Shown here: piece after piece, positions 35,401 through 48,149 of the stretch
How positions within the stretch are numbered: the first letter of the stretch is position 1
Layout: every line of letters begins with the position of its first letter
Origin: Chamaecrista fasciculata
Taxonomy: Eukaryota; Streptophyta; Magnoliopsida; Fabales; Fabaceae
NCBI GenBank assembly: GCA_003254925.1
Contig: QANZ01035224.1
Coordinates: 26,160-90,159 of the forward strand
DNA: 64,000 nt
Direction: 5' to 3'
Translations under genes and position numbers: made by a program
Notes under the pieces: generated by a model
Databases searched by the model: none
Told to the model about the DNA's origin: nothing
The model's input: only the letters and a program-made list of their open reading frames with translations

Positions 35401-37430
35401 CCTTGAAAGTTCCAAGAAATTAAACTCATGGCCCTCGTGCGGCTGATTCTGGCCAGCCACCACAACCCTCTTCAGTCAAACCATTAGCAACAAAAACAAA
35501 ATTGTTCCCATTTTTAACATTCATGAAGCTTGATTCATTTTCATACTTCAGGCTTCCTTCTGAAATTGGAGCATCCACTAGGCCATCCATATTACAGCCA
35601 TTGTCGTTTCTACTTTTCCTCTTGAATTTCTTGAAAGTGCCACTTCGACTGAGTTTAGCATTTCCACTCAAAATCACAGGAGTTACAACTTTCTGATTAA
35701 AAGAAACATTCATATTTAAATCCAATGACCCAGGGTTGCGAAAGATCTCCGTTCGCACTCTCTCGGAAGGCCAAAAAATAGCATCCTCGTATAAACCCCT
35801 CTTCAGGCTCACCTTTTTCATGCCTTGGGCCAAATCAGTTTCATACACAGCCAAATCCTTCACAACCATAGCCCTGCAGTTATTCGAGTTTTCATCATCA
35901 ATGGGGAATTCCACATAATACTGAGCTTGGTCCACCTCATGGGGCCTCGAAGAAGAGGTCTCCAAATTAACATAGCTTTCCACCTCTGTAATTAAATCAT
36001 TTGTTGTTCTAATTCCACCATGGCCGAGATCCATACTAGCAACACCCCCATCCATACCTTCAAAAGCATAGGATCCACTCAGCCCTTCAACAATATCAAC
36101 CCTCATAAAACTATGGCCAAGGCCTAAGGGTTCTTCATCCATCCTTTCCTCACAGGCCACCAGGACAACAGCCCCTTGTGGCGTTTCAGTAGAAATATCT
36201 CTCTCCAGACCATTACTTGTGGAAGCATTGTCCATCACTGAGGACTCTTCAAAAACACTACCCACGCGTCTCATATCAAGCACCACTCCCCTTCTTTGAG
36301 ATCCATCATTGTCACTATCCGGCATAGCTTTCAATTCCCCATCTTCAACTAGGAGGACCCTATTGACAGCCCTTAAAGGTGAGGTTTCCATATCAGCATT
36401 GTACCTTAAAGTTCCCTCCCTGACCTTAGACATTAGCCTTTCATTTCTACACGAACGCAGATCATGACCCAGCCTCCCACAATTATTACAAAGTTTTGCA
36501 ACTTCTCTTAGCAAACAAAGACCCAAATCTTCAACATACCTGGTATGGGGACCCAAAAACAAGAGAGTTCTTGATGTCCAAAAGTACCCTCACTCTAACA
36601 AAACTACGCATAAAACCAGCATTACCCATAGTGTCCTCAATGGCCAACACCTTCCCTGCTTTCATACCCATCATGACACAATTCTTCCTAGTCATAGCTT
36701 CTTTAGATATCCCATGGAATGGAAGCCAAAAAGCACATGATTTAAGTTCAATATCTTGAATGGGGAGTAGAGGAGTCCAGTAATGCATCACAAGCAAAAA
36801 AAAACCCATAACAGTCCAAGGGCTATCCCTAATAACACGGTCCAGATCATCCTTTCGTTCAAAATTAAAAACCAACAAGTTCTCTGCCACATCACTAATC
36901 ATCACTTTACCTCTAGCATTCCGAATCTTCAAAATTAGATTTTACAGTACCTTTATTTACCGATTTGTGCGTAACCACCCTTCCCACCAGTGTACCACCC
37001 ACGGTCTGCCCATGTGGCCCATCATTCCAATCCATCTCTACCGAATCGTCATCATACCCTGGGTTATTCTATGAAACCAAATCCTCCATCAACCCAAAAA
37101 ATCCCAAAATAGAGAAATAGGCGGTGAATGTGGAAAAAGAAGCAAAGAGAAGATGATATTGTAGGGGACGAAACTTAGCCACAAAATGAAAAAGTGAGGC
37201 GGGGAAGAAAGACGACATACAACGACGTCCAATGAAACCGCTCGCAGACCGTCGATAACAAAACACAAGAAACGGAACAGAGCGACGGAAGGATAGAAGG
37301 AGGCAACGACAAACAAGACAGTGGAAGGAAGAAAGACCCACATCCAAATGACATGGCGGAAGACGGAGGCTTGAAACAAAACCGGACTCAGCCTGCACAC
37401 CGTCGAACGGAGGCAGGGCGGCAGTTTCCC
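35401..37430 (-). pseudogene. LINE ORF1 (DUF4283, CCHC knuckle) and start of ORF2
   Basis: The - strand 36531-36932 frame reads LLVFNFERKDDLDRVI, then PWTVMGF, the DUF4283 pattern of plant L1 ORF1 proteins. The next frame (35426-36562) has a CCHC knuckle, CNNCGRLGHDLRSC, then a long polar region, and ends at 35426. ORF2 begins with MSLISWNFQG at about 35430 and is broken by the hAT insertion. A frameshift near 36940 separates the first ORF1 residues (EMDWNDGPHGQTVGG). The 5' leader extends to about 37430. Confidence 0.8.
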
Positions 37431-37445
37431 TTAATGTTGAAGTTT

Positions 37446-37860
37446 CATAATGTGTACTTTGCCCATAAAAAAGGCCAAAGTCCTATTTTGGTCCCCCATG
37501 TTTGCTCAAAATTTTATTTTGGTCCTTCAAGTTTTTTTGTTTCGTTTTGGTTCCTCATGTTTGCTCAAAGTTTCGTTTTTGTCCCTCATGTTCTTTTCGC
37601 TCTGTTTTGGTCCCTAAAGTTTCTAAAAAGTGAAACTTAAATTTGTTTTCTTTTTTTAACGGAAAAAGTGGATGGAAAAAGTTAGAGACTAACAGTGGAA
37701 CTTTTTGGAAACTTGAGGGACCAAAACAGAACCTTGAGCAAACATGAGGGACCAAAATGAAATGAAAAAACTTGAGAGACCAAAACAAAACTTTAAGAAA
37801 ACATGAGAAACCAAAGCAATACTTTGACAATAAAATGATAATGTGTACCTTTTTTTTTTG
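37446..37860. mobile_element. Palindromic MITE next to LINE 5' end
   Basis: The left half has 'tattttggtcccccatgtttgctcaaaattt' and the right half its complement ('ttgagcaaacatgagggaccaaaatg'), meeting around 'aacggaaaaagtggatgg'. ATAATGTGTACTTTG-like text flanks it (37447 and 37864), possibly a duplicated target. Non-coding; open frames inside are mirror images of each other. Confidence 0.65.
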
Positions 37861-37919
37861 CCTGATAATGTGTACTTTGTCTTTGTTCTCCTTCATAGGG
37901 CTCTTCAATGGGTTAGATC

Positions 37920-39189
37920 AATTCCTCAAAACTAATCCAACCTATTAGTTTGGATTGATGATTTGAGTTGCGTTGGTGAGTTAGTTCAAATTAAAAAAAA
38001 AAATTGAGTTTGTGCGTGGTTTTGATTGGGAAACACAAAAAAGGTGACATTTTAACAATTGAAGCATTCAAGGCATAATGGTAACATATTTTCATTTATT
38101 ACTCCAATGCTCACATTTTCAGTCTCATTTCTATAAGATGACAAACCTAATTTTCATTCTTTGATATATATAGAGAAAAATGTTCGTAGATAACTATTTA
38201 AAATCAAGATTAATGATATAGATGTCTAATAATCAATCGAGTTAAATGAGATTAATGGTGCACAACTATATTTTAGGAAGAAATTATATTAGCATTAATC
38301 TACTAATTGATATGAGGTCAATGTTACCAAATTTGCATTTTAATTTACATTGATTTGTCAACTAATCCTAAAATAATAACAATATCCTATAATCGTATTT
38401 AATTGTTTGCCAAAAGTAACATAAATAAACACATGATTGGAAATCATGAATGGAAGAACCACTCAATCACATTAATTTCGTGATTGGGAAGCATTAATTA
38501 ATTCGAATATATACAAAAAAAAACACAAATAAACACATGATTGACAATCATGAATGCCTAAGATACTCAATCACATTAAATTCGCAATTGGGCTGCATTA
38601 GCTATTTCGAGTCTACTTGACTAAATTAATGCAAGTGGCATTGACATTCCACATGACAATCATTCATTCGACTGAAATATGTCACACAGGAGACCCATGG
38701 AGTTAGGAGGTAGCTCCCATGCCACGTAGGAGCCATGTGGCATGGTTTCATCCATGCTTCTCCTTATTATAGCATAGACAATAGATATATATTAAATATT
38801 AAATATTTAACATTTTAAAAGAGACATTAAAAATTAAATATATATTATATTTAATAGATCTATTAAATAAAATTTCAATTTTTTGGTTCTTAAAATCTAC
38901 TTTGGCATCGCTAGAAAAAAGAGACAAAGACGACATTATGAAATTGTGGCTAAAAAATTATCGAGAATCTCTTGTGACCCACAAAATCGCCTCATGAATC
39001 CTTTTCAGCGACAACTTTTTTATTCCCACATGAAAGTATCTTTTCTTCATTTCTTGTGAGTTTGTTGCATTGATTTTATTAACATATAATTGTAAAAGTA
39101 AATTAATGATTTCATCGATAATTTTTAAAATATAAAATTATAAAATTTAATTAAAAGATATATTACAATTAAATTTATCTTTTTGTTAA
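37920..39189. other. Intergenic, no gene seen
   Basis: AT-rich. Only the local duplication listed at 38421-38632 was noticed. Confidence 0.55.
38421..38632. repeat. Tandem duplication, ~110-bp units
   Basis: 'aaataaacacatgattggaaatcatgaatg ... ctcaatcacatta...' occurs twice in direct order, near 38424 and 38527. Each unit contains a small palindrome (ATGATTGNNAATCAT). Confidence 0.8.
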
Positions 39190-39206
39190 TGTATTAATTC
39201 ATACTT

Positions 39207-40022
39207 TTTCTTTTTCTTTTTTTTTTTTGCCAGCAACATAATTCATTCAAAAGCAAAGCAAAGTCAAGCACAGTACAAACGACAACAAAGCAAAATTAGC
39301 CAACTCTGCCTAGTATAAACAACAACACTAGATAAGAAAATATCTACTGACGAAGGTAGGGGGTTTGCAACCCATCAAAGAGGGGACCCATCCTCGTGTC
39401 AGAGAAATTGGCAAGACAATCAGTTGTCAAGTTAACAGATCTGGGGATCCAACTAAAGCTACAACAGTCTAAAAAACTGGAAACATAAATAAAGTCATCT
39501 AAAATAGACAAACACTTCCAAAAATAAGACATAATCAGACTCAAAGCAACATTAATTATTTGATAAAACGCGGTCGAGGAAGAAAAATAAGAAAACGACG
39601 CCGTGGAAGAACCTGGCCCAGACAAAAACTGACACTGAGCACCCAAAAACCAAAACCAAACCCGGAAGCCGCCGTGGAAGCCAAAAGCTACCGTGGAATG
39701 CCTAGTCGAGAGTCGTCGCCTCAGAGAAAGCCAGACCAGATCGACGCCGTGGGAATCTTGGTCCAGAACGCCGTTGCCACAAAACCTTAGAAACAAAATA
39801 ACATTCTCATAAAGAGAGAGAGGAACCTTCACGAAGGAAGGATTTTCTACACTAAAAAAACAAAAGAGAACCACCGCCAATGAAACAGAGACGGCTTAAA
39901 GGAGTTTCACACAGTAGCGAAGAATGAAAAGAAAGGGATGACGGCTAGATCTTATTTCTCACTATTCAATGTACACTTAGTAGTTAGTGCATATGAAGCC
40001 CGTTAATTATTATTAAGAATGT
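39207..40022 (-). mobile_element. 5'-truncated LINE insertion with target duplication
   Basis: The - strand frame 39344-39880 ends in SWIPRSVNLTTDCLANFS, the C-terminal wording of LINE RNase H. A 3' UTR and an A-tail follow, seen as the T-run at about 39207-39228. A 17-bp direct repeat, TGTATTAATTCATACTT, flanks the insertion exactly (39190-39206 and 40023-40039). About 816 bp in total, so most of the element was never copied. Confidence 0.85.
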
Positions 40023-40039
40023 TGTATTAATTCATACTT

Positions 40040-40879
40040 GACAGTTGACAGTAAATATGATATTCTAATAAGACGTTAACTGTAATTAATATCGATAGAT
40101 TTAAAAATTTCATTAAATTTCACTTAGTATTTTTAATAAAAGTTTTTATAATCTAATTTTTCAAAAGATGTCTGCAATTACATCTTTAACTAATTAAATT
40201 TTATAATCTAATTTTTCAAAAAATTATAAACTATAAATTTTTAATTTTACAGAGATTAAATCATTAATTGATAATTTGCTTGGTAGCTACATACTAACTT
40301 TTTTTTTATAAGGCTACTAATTCTTTGAGGTTTCGTACGACATTGATGAGTTCAAAGTGCGAGACATCTTCATTACATAATGGGTGGTTTAGTTTGAAGG
40401 TTTAATTTGAAGGCGAAATCAATTAAATAATTATTTATTATAAATCAAGTTATACTATATTACATACCCAGCACTTTTACTATTACATGTTATTAAAAAA
40501 AAAAAAAGGAGAAATTACATTTACTCATCCTAAACTATGAGTTCAATTTCAATTGAAATGTTCTCCCTAATTTATGAAAAATAATAATTAACTCTCTAAT
40601 TTATTAATTTCATAACCATGTCTCCGGCCAACCATTAATAACACCATTATTTTTTAAGTCTAATATGAGTTGCAGATGCATGTCTTATAAAATTATCAAA
40701 TAATTTTGAATGAGATAACTATCTATATATCTAACTAATTGTATAATTCAAAATGTCATATATTTTAATTTATATTTAAGGTGGGTGAATGCAATTTCTC
40801 CATAAAAAATATATTACATATCCCACCCAAGACACACTAATTATTTATTTGAAACAAAAACTGAGGTTTTTTTTTAACT
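40040..40879. other. AT-rich intergenic, no gene seen
   Basis: No ORF of interest and no recognisable element. Confidence 0.55.
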
Positions 40880-41282
40880 ATTGAATTTAATTATATTTAT
40901 TTCATCTCGCATTTCAAGTTTAAAGGACTTGTTAAGAATAAGTCATAACTTTGAATTCATTGCATTCCAATTTGAAGTAAGAGAGATATGATCAATTTTA
41001 TTTGTTAGACCGTGAGACGAGCGATCCAATTTCAAGACCGATTTAATTTTGTTTGCTGACGGTCCCAATTAACTGGATAGAGAAAGTATTCTTTGAGAAT
41101 AATACGTAACTTTGAACTCGTCATATTGAAACTTGAAATGAGAGAAATATGAGATATCTAATATTTTGAGACCAAAATGAAACATTTTGCTAACATTTAA
41201 GATCAGTTTGAACATTTTAAAATATAAAGAATCAAAATGAACATTAAAGTATATATTTAGGACCAAAATGACCTTTTAACCT
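40880..41282. mobile_element. Palindromic MITE, family A copy 3 (left arm missing)
   Basis: Collinear with the interior and right arm of the 12797-13275 copy (tttgctgacggtccc, ttgagaccaaaatgaaacattttgctaacattta ..., ends AAAATGACCTTTTAACC). The first ~90 bp are absent. Confidence 0.7.
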
Positions 41283-41609
41283 ACTTATATTCTTGTTTAT
41301 ATAGATATTATAAATTTCCAATAAAAAAACCAGATCAATGAAAATTTTTTGATTTTCTACAATATCATGACTTCGAAACTTTAGTCAAACTTCAAGATTA
41401 GAATATTTATTAATTAAAAGTTTTTCTCCATCGTGAATATTTCTTGAAATCTTGTCTGTGTACTTTTCTTTTTACTGTGTATACACTATACAGCCTTGAA
41501 TCAGCCCCAATCATCAATTTGTGGTGTCAAGTAGATCAAATTAATTAAAGGAAAATCTTAATATTTGGTAACTAATCATTCACTGAATAATTGAAATATA
41601 TAATTTGGT

Positions 41610-41825
41610 CTTTAAAATATTTTAATTATTAAATATTTGATCTCTAATGACGATTTAGTTCTTGAATTTGAACTAATTTTATACTTTTTAGTCTCTAAAT
41701 TTATACTAAATTAGTACTATTTAGTCTCTGAATTTAAATTAATTTTATACTTTTTATTTTCTGAATTTGTACCAAATTAATACTATTTGGTTCTTTAATT
41801 TGAACTAAATTTATACTTTTCGGAG
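41610..41825. repeat. Short tandem repeat of ~60-bp units
   Basis: Units of the form 'gaatttgaactaattttatactttttagtctctaaatttatactaaattagtactattt' repeat about three times with mutations, upstream of Athila-like tail sequence. The 41283-41609 stretch before it shows no gene. Confidence 0.65.
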
Positions 41826-41981
41826 AACTAAATTTATGATTGTTGAGCATTTGGTTAGTCTCAGTTATGTTTGGGTACCTTTAGATTTTTCTAAGGATCA
41901 ATTGAGTGTTACCTTTTAACTCTGTTGGAAGTTTTTGAGCCTATATTGTTCAGTTCTTATGAGAGTCCTTTTAATACTTGT

Positions 41982-43650
41982 TGTTGGGATAAATTTTGTA
42001 TAGGTTTATTTTAATTTAATTAAGCGCCAGAATATAAAATAAATTAACGTTAGTGATTATAGAATAACAATTAGTGTTAGTGTTTATTTATTTTATTAAA
42101 TATATGTGTTTTGGTAATTGCCAAAAATTCTTTATTAATATATACATCAATATTGCTTAGTTGACGTATTTTTATGATATAATAAAGTTTTGATTGAAAG
42201 ATCATTTATGTCTCGAGATATTGCTTTATATAGTGCGACATAATTGAGAGATCATGATTCAGTAAGATTAGAATTACATTTATTATATAATCAGTGATTA
42301 TGTGTTAATCTATCTAAAGAAGGAAAGAAATCTCAAAATTATTTCTGTTCCTTAATTATCGCTATGATTGAAGGAACTGTTTAGGAAACTTTCTAAGTTT
42401 TGCTCTGATCATTATATCTGATTCATTTCAAGTGCTGAACGTGCTCTATTACATTAAATTTTTGTTATACACATTAAGAAAGTTTTATGCTGACCGTTGA
42501 AGCTATTCTTAAATGCTAAATCTATGTTTGGAAAGATTTCTGCTAATTGCTCCTATTCCACAGGTCAAGGAACTATCTTAAGGAAAGTTTTCAAACTTTC
42601 ATATTCTGACCATGCTGATTAAAGTTCAACGTCTATATGTAATTATTATCAGATGAACAACCTGGAAATTCAGTCAAGATTCTAAAGAAGGCTAAAGACA
42701 AATAGAATATGTTGAAGATACTATTGTTCCTAGCCGTTGGAGTATTCAAGTCTGAAGAAAATTTTCATATCAAGCTGCTGAAGCTGCTCTCTATAAAAGC
42801 TGAAGAATTCAAATGTTGAAGATGCTATTGCTATGTGCTAAAGCTAGACTAAGTGTCAAAGTCAGACTGTGTGTCAAGAAGAGTTTCGCTGAAAAGAATA
42901 TCTTTGAAAAGCTGCTAAGTGCTATCTCTTTGTGAGAACCCTTTGTGGGATTAGTCTTTGTGACCTTTCACCTTTGTGTGTGAACCTATCTCTTTGTGAG
43001 AGAACCCCTTCTATATACTTCTTGAAAAGTCTGATTCGTTCGTATACCTCCTAGTGGTAATAGGTTACCTACCGTCGGTTGTTGTGAAACCCTATAGTGG
43101 TTATCCGTGAGTGGTTGCACTGTAAGAGGAGTTGTTGTGAGGAACCTTATTGTTACCTGTGGGAACTTATGGTTTGGGAAACTGTAAAAGTGTGAAACCC
43201 TAGTGGTGATCCGTGAGTGGTTGAGTGCCAATTGTAATTTGGTTAGTTTGCCCAGCAATAATATAAAATCCCTTACTTTGTGTTTAAGGACTGGACGTAG
43301 GTTTAAGAGAAAGTTCTTTGTTGAGGACTAGTACCTTATTCTAAACCAGTATAAATCTGCTGTGTCTTATTCCTTATCCTTTCTCCTTTATATTCCGCAT
43401 TTATCTTTTGAGTTAAGGATTAGTTTTCTTTCATTAGCAATCTGTCTGTATATCTTATCTGCTTAAGTGTTTGCTTTATCTAAGAAGCTTTGTTCTGAAT
43501 GAAACTGTTTGAAGGAATTGTTCTGAGGAATTTATATTAGAGGGATTGTTTTGAGTAATCGTTTTTAAAAATTGTTTTTAACTTAGAAAAAGTTTTAAAT
43601 ACCAATTCACCCCCCTCTTGGTATTTTTTCCTTGTGCATCCTGACTAACA
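41982..43650 (+). repeat. Solo LTR (copia-type), perfect 5-bp target duplication
   Basis: 1669 bp beginning TGTTGGGATAAA and ending CTGACTAACA, flanked by CTTGT at 41977-41981 and 43651-43655. The interrupted Athila-like tail text is continuous across it. Its 3' part (AATTCACCCCCCTCTTGG) has the wording of SIRE/Maximus-type copia LTRs. No interior remains, so it arose by LTR-LTR recombination. A 90-codon antisense frame inside (42986-43258) is not a gene. Confidence 0.85.
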
Positions 43651-44156
43651 CTTGTGATGAGTTTTCTCTAGAACTTGATTTTGTTCTTTGTCAAAGCTTC
43701 ACAAGCATTGGTTTTTAAATTATGATAGTGGCATTTTCTTCCACCCGTATTTCTCATACACAAACTTAAACACTTTCTTCCCTTGCCACCCTTTTGAGAT
43801 TTATTTGCTAAGCTTTCTGGTATTGGTTTTTGCATTTTTAATTTAGCATTTTTTTCCTATCACTCATCTTTTTGCTACTCTCCTCTTGGATTCAAATTGC
43901 AAAGTTTTTAAAAAGAAAAAAAGAGTCAAAGAGTCAAGAAATATATATGTAAAAAAAAATTGAGAAAAAAAAGCTTGGGCAGTTCTTGGTGGTTTTGAGG
44001 ATTGGAGTTTGTTCTATGAGTGTTAGGTTTTAGATGCTAAAGTTCAAGATGCATTAACTAGTTTTTGTTGGCTTAGTTTTTCTTTATTCTTTGTTCTTTC
44101 ACTTTTCTTTCTTCCATTTTAACCTTTCCATCATTACATCCTCTTGCAAGTCCTCA

Positions 44157-44588
44157 CAAGTGGAACGGGCCAAATTCATCGAGAAACGGTCTTGGGCCTG
44201 TTAATTATAAAATTCTGTGCAGTCTTCGCCAGTTCGCCCTAACTGGCGAACATCCTGAAGTTGCACCAAACAATTCTGATTTAGTTTCTGGCTCATTTTC
44301 TTATATCCTCAGCTCTTCCTTGAGGCTTCCAATGCTTTGGACTTCATTCAAACCTATCAAAGACACAAAAGAGTGTGTGAACTCTCAAGATTAAAAGGGG
44401 TCAAACAATTATAAATATCAAACCCAAGAGAAAACTCACAATTTATTACAAAATAGTCCAATTAATCACTAAACCTCAAAGTACCATATTTCATCATAAA
44501 AGATCATAAAGGCATGCGATTGAATCCCAAATGAGTATAAAATTCCTTGAAATATCATTGAAAACAATGATGGAATATGGTACGATCA
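44157..44588 (-). repeat. Athila-like LTR part, reverse orientation
   Basis: On the - strand it starts TGATCGTACC right after a purine tract (AAAGTGTGGGGGAATT). It is nearly identical to 45848-46286 and is the inverse of 46287-46650. Confidence 0.75.
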
Positions 44589-45534
44589 AATTCCCCCACA
44601 CTTTAAATCTTTGCACTCCTGGGCAAAGTCATAAGAAAGAAAAATATCAAGAATGCAAAAGAATCAAAAGGGAACCAATCCTACTCAACATATGATAGCA
44701 GTAAACAAATACAACTCAGAAGATGAGACAACCAATTAGCTCAGCATGTCAAGTAACCAAAGAACCTCCAAGGGATCAATCCAAAAAGTGTATCACTCAC
44801 TCACCAAACAGGGAAATTTCTCTCATGTCCTTGAAACAAGCTTCTACCATAGGCTTGAAATAACTCTACAATCTCCACTATAAATGCAATGATTTAAAAA
44901 CTCAAGAGGACTTGCAAGGGATGTAATGGTGGAAAGGCTAAAATGGGAGAAAGAAAAGCAAAAGAACAAAGAATGAAGGGAAACTAAGCCAACAAAAACT
45001 AGTTAATGCATCTTAGACTTTAGCATTTAAAACCTAACACTCATAGACAAACTCCACTCCTCAGAACCACCAATAACTGCCCAAGCTTTCTTTTTTTTTT
45101 TTCCTTCTTTTTTTTTCTCGAGTCTTTGAATCTTTATTTAGCCGGCTACATTTGCCTTAACTTCTCAATATAATCTCAATCTTTTTTTCTACACTTGAAG
45201 CTTTTGAAGGCAAACTTTTTTTTTCTTTTTTTTTTTTTTTCAAAACTTGGCAATTTGAACCCAAGAGGAGAGTAGCAAAAAGAAGAGTGATAGGAAAACA
45301 AAATGCTAAATTAAGAATGCAAAAACCAATACCAGAAAGCTTAGCAAACAAATCTCAAAAGGGGTGACAAGGGAAGAAAGTGTTTAAGTTTGTGTATGGG
45401 AAATAAGGGTGGAAGAAAATGCCTCTATCATAATTTAAAAACCAATGCATATGAAGCTTTGACAAAGAGCAAAATCAAGTTCTAGAGAAAACTCATCACA
45501 AGGACTAAAATGACTCTCATAAGAACTGAACAAT
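44589..45534 (-). other. Athila-like 3' region, reverse orientation
   Basis: Inverted copy of 43656-44156 ('gatgagttttctctagaacttgat', 'tgctactctcctcttgg', 'aagctttctggtattggtttttgcatt'). No ORF of interest; long T and A runs occur near 45095 and 45225. Confidence 0.7.
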
Positions 45535-46960
45535 ATAGGCTCACTCCAGATATGAAACAAGAAAGAATGATAATCCGAATGTGAGAAAATTCCCTATATG
45601 AAGCTCCTAGCTCATGCTTTAATCCATCGCTCCCCCGGGTTGAGGGGTTTAGCTACTCATGGTGCAGGTAATCACAACAACGTGCTCAAATCCTGACTGA
45701 ACTGCCATAGCACCAAGAAAGCTCCAAAGAAGATGAAGAATGGTGGAAGGTGATGTTGGGCAAGATGAAAGGCGGCTCTCTAGGGTTGTTAGCTTCCAAA
45801 ATCTGGCCTACGGTTGAATATAACATTATTTTTGGATCATCCCCAAGTGGAACGAGCCAAATTCATCGAGAAACGGGCTTGGGCCTGCTAATTATAAAAT
45901 TATGCGCAGTCTTCGCCAGTTTGCCCTAACTAGCGAACAACTGGCAAACATCCTGAAGTTGCACCAAACAATTCTGATTTAGTTTCTACCTCATTTTCTT
46001 ATATCCCCGGCTCTTCCTTGAGGCTTCCAATGCTTTGGACTTCATTCAAATCTATCAAAAACACCAAAGAGTGTGTGAACTCTCAAGATTAAAAAGGGTC
46101 AAACAATTATAAATATCAAACCTGAGAGAAAACTCACAATTTATTACAAAATAGTCCCATTAATCACTAAACCTCAAAGTACCATATTTCATCATAAAAG
46201 ATCATAAAGGCATGCAATTGAATCCCAAATGAGTATAAAATGCCTTGAAATATCATTGAAAACAATGATGGAATATGATACGATCAATGCCTTTATGATC
46301 TTTTATGATGAAATATGGTTCTTTGAGGTTTAGTGCTTAATTGGACTATTTTGTAATAAATTGTGTGATTTCTCTTGGGTTTGATATTTAAAATTTTTTG
46401 ATCCTTTTTAATCTTGAGAGTTCACACATTCTTTGGTGTCTTTAATAGGTTTGAACGAAGTCCAAAGCATTAGAAGCCTCAAGGAAGAGCCGAGGATACA
46501 GGAAAATGAGTCAGGAACTAAATCAGAATTGATGGGTGCAACTTCAGGATGTTCACCAGTTAATACAATCCGGCGAACTCGCGCAAAACTTTTTTAGTTA
46601 TCAGGCCCAAGCCCGTTTCTTGATTAATTTGGCTCGATGCACTTGGGGATGATCCGAAAATGATATATTATTCAACCCTATGCCAGATTTCGCAAGCTAG
46701 CAACCCTAGAGAGTCATCTATCATCTTGTCCATCATCGCCTTCCACCATACTTCATCTTTCTTGGAGGTTTCTTGGTGCTATGGCGATTCAGTCAGGATT
46801 TGCACATATTGTTGTGATTACCTGCACCATGAGTAGCTAAGCTCCTCAACCCGGAGGAGAGATGGATTAAAGTAGGAGCTAGGAGCTTCATCTCTAGGGA
46901 GTTTTCTCACATTTTGTTTAGGATTCTTTCTTGTTTCTATTTCTTGGTTTAGAATTGGAA
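45535..46960. repeat. Large palindrome of two LTR arms
   Basis: Arms 45535-46214 and 46287-46960 are inverted copies (about 670 bp each) around a 72-bp spacer that holds the first bases of the left-pointing LTR. The right arm continues as the 5' LTR of the + element. Confidence 0.85.
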
Positions 46961-47586
46961 CCTGATTGTTATTCTTATTTTTTTCTTTAGATTGAGAGTT
47001 GAACTTTATTCTTTCATATACATCTTGATTGTAACCCGTTGAGGGAATGCTAGTTTTGTAATAATTATGGATGTATTAACTCTGACAATAGTGATTGTTA
47101 TAGAGATTGTGACTCTTAGTCAATTATTCATCAATTCAATGAGGTTTTCATGTCTTGTTATGAATTTTGTCTTGTTTGGGATGCTTTCATGATAAGTTTG
47201 TTAATCTAAGTTGTTTGGTTAGTGACTATCTTAGGATGATTAATGTGAGATAATTCTGACCTAATTTTATATAGTGATAATTGCTTGATCCATATACTGA
47301 GTCGGGTGCCTTTTTCTCAGTGGTTGTTTAGCTCATTTATTATTATCAATTTCAATTTAGTCCTTTTAGTCAATAAAATAACAAAAACATTTATTGCTTT
47401 ATTCAATTTGTGTCTTAGGTGTTAGAACTATTTCAAAGAAACTCTCCGTGACCTTTACCCAATTAGTAGAAATTCAACACTATTCGCTTTTAAACTACTA
47501 GAAGTTCCTCGAGAGATCGACTCGGATTGCACCACTATAGTGCATTTAATTCCGGTATTTTAGCCACCTAACGACGGGTGTGATCA
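46287..47586 (+). repeat. 5' LTR (first bases missing) of + Athila-like element
   Basis: Ends in GTGTGATCA at 47586, with a primer site after 3 bases. Its last ~145 bases recur at 52804-52955. The first ~75 bases, known from the inverted copy, are absent. Confidence 0.75.
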
Positions 47587-47589
47587 AAC

Positions 47590-47607
47590 TGACACCGTTG
47601 CCGGGGA
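47590..47607 (+). other. Primer-binding site
   Basis: TGACACCGTTGCCGGGGA, the same class as the sites at 23121 and 24356. Confidence 0.85.
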
Positions 47608-48149
47608 ACTATCTTTAGTTCAACGGTTGATAGTGTCAAGTTTCTACGACTTGGGTTTTTCTTTGCGTGTTTTAGGGAGTCATTAGTTGTTTTTGTTTGA
47701 TTTGTTTAGTTTTATTTATTTGTCCTTTTTGTTTTTAAATAGTTAGTTTGATAATTGTGCATCATTGGTTGCTTAACCTTGGCTCATCTATCACCTCTGA
47801 AGCTATATTTTGACCTGGATTTTCGTTGATCTTCCTTGTTCAGGATTTCCAGTTTTCGCTAGTTCGCACTAACTGGCAAACAACTAGCGAACTTCTATGG
47901 AATTTCTTCTCCAGTTTTCGCCAGTTTTCACTAACTGGCGCACAACTAGCGAACTTCTCTGGAATTTCTTTGTCAGTTCTTCGCCAGTTTACACTAGCCG
48001 GCGAACACATCTTTTTGACTATTTTCTTTCCATTCTTTCTTTCTCTTATCTCATTTTCCCTTTGGTGCATCATTTTTACACACTCTAACACATCTTTGGA
48101 CATCACTTGCTTTCAATTTGTTACTCGTTTGGGTGTGATTTAGTGTTGC

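Noticed and set aside
37089..37400. Two overlapping ~105-codon - strand frames
   Set aside because: They lie in the LINE 5' leader in different frames, with Phe/Ser/Cys-rich composition and no domain.
37353..37908. 95- and 117-codon frames on opposite strands
   Set aside because: They are mirror translations of the palindromic MITE arms.
42986..43258. 90-codon - strand frame
   Set aside because: It lies wholly within the solo copia-type LTR, with repeats of the LTR text and no domain.
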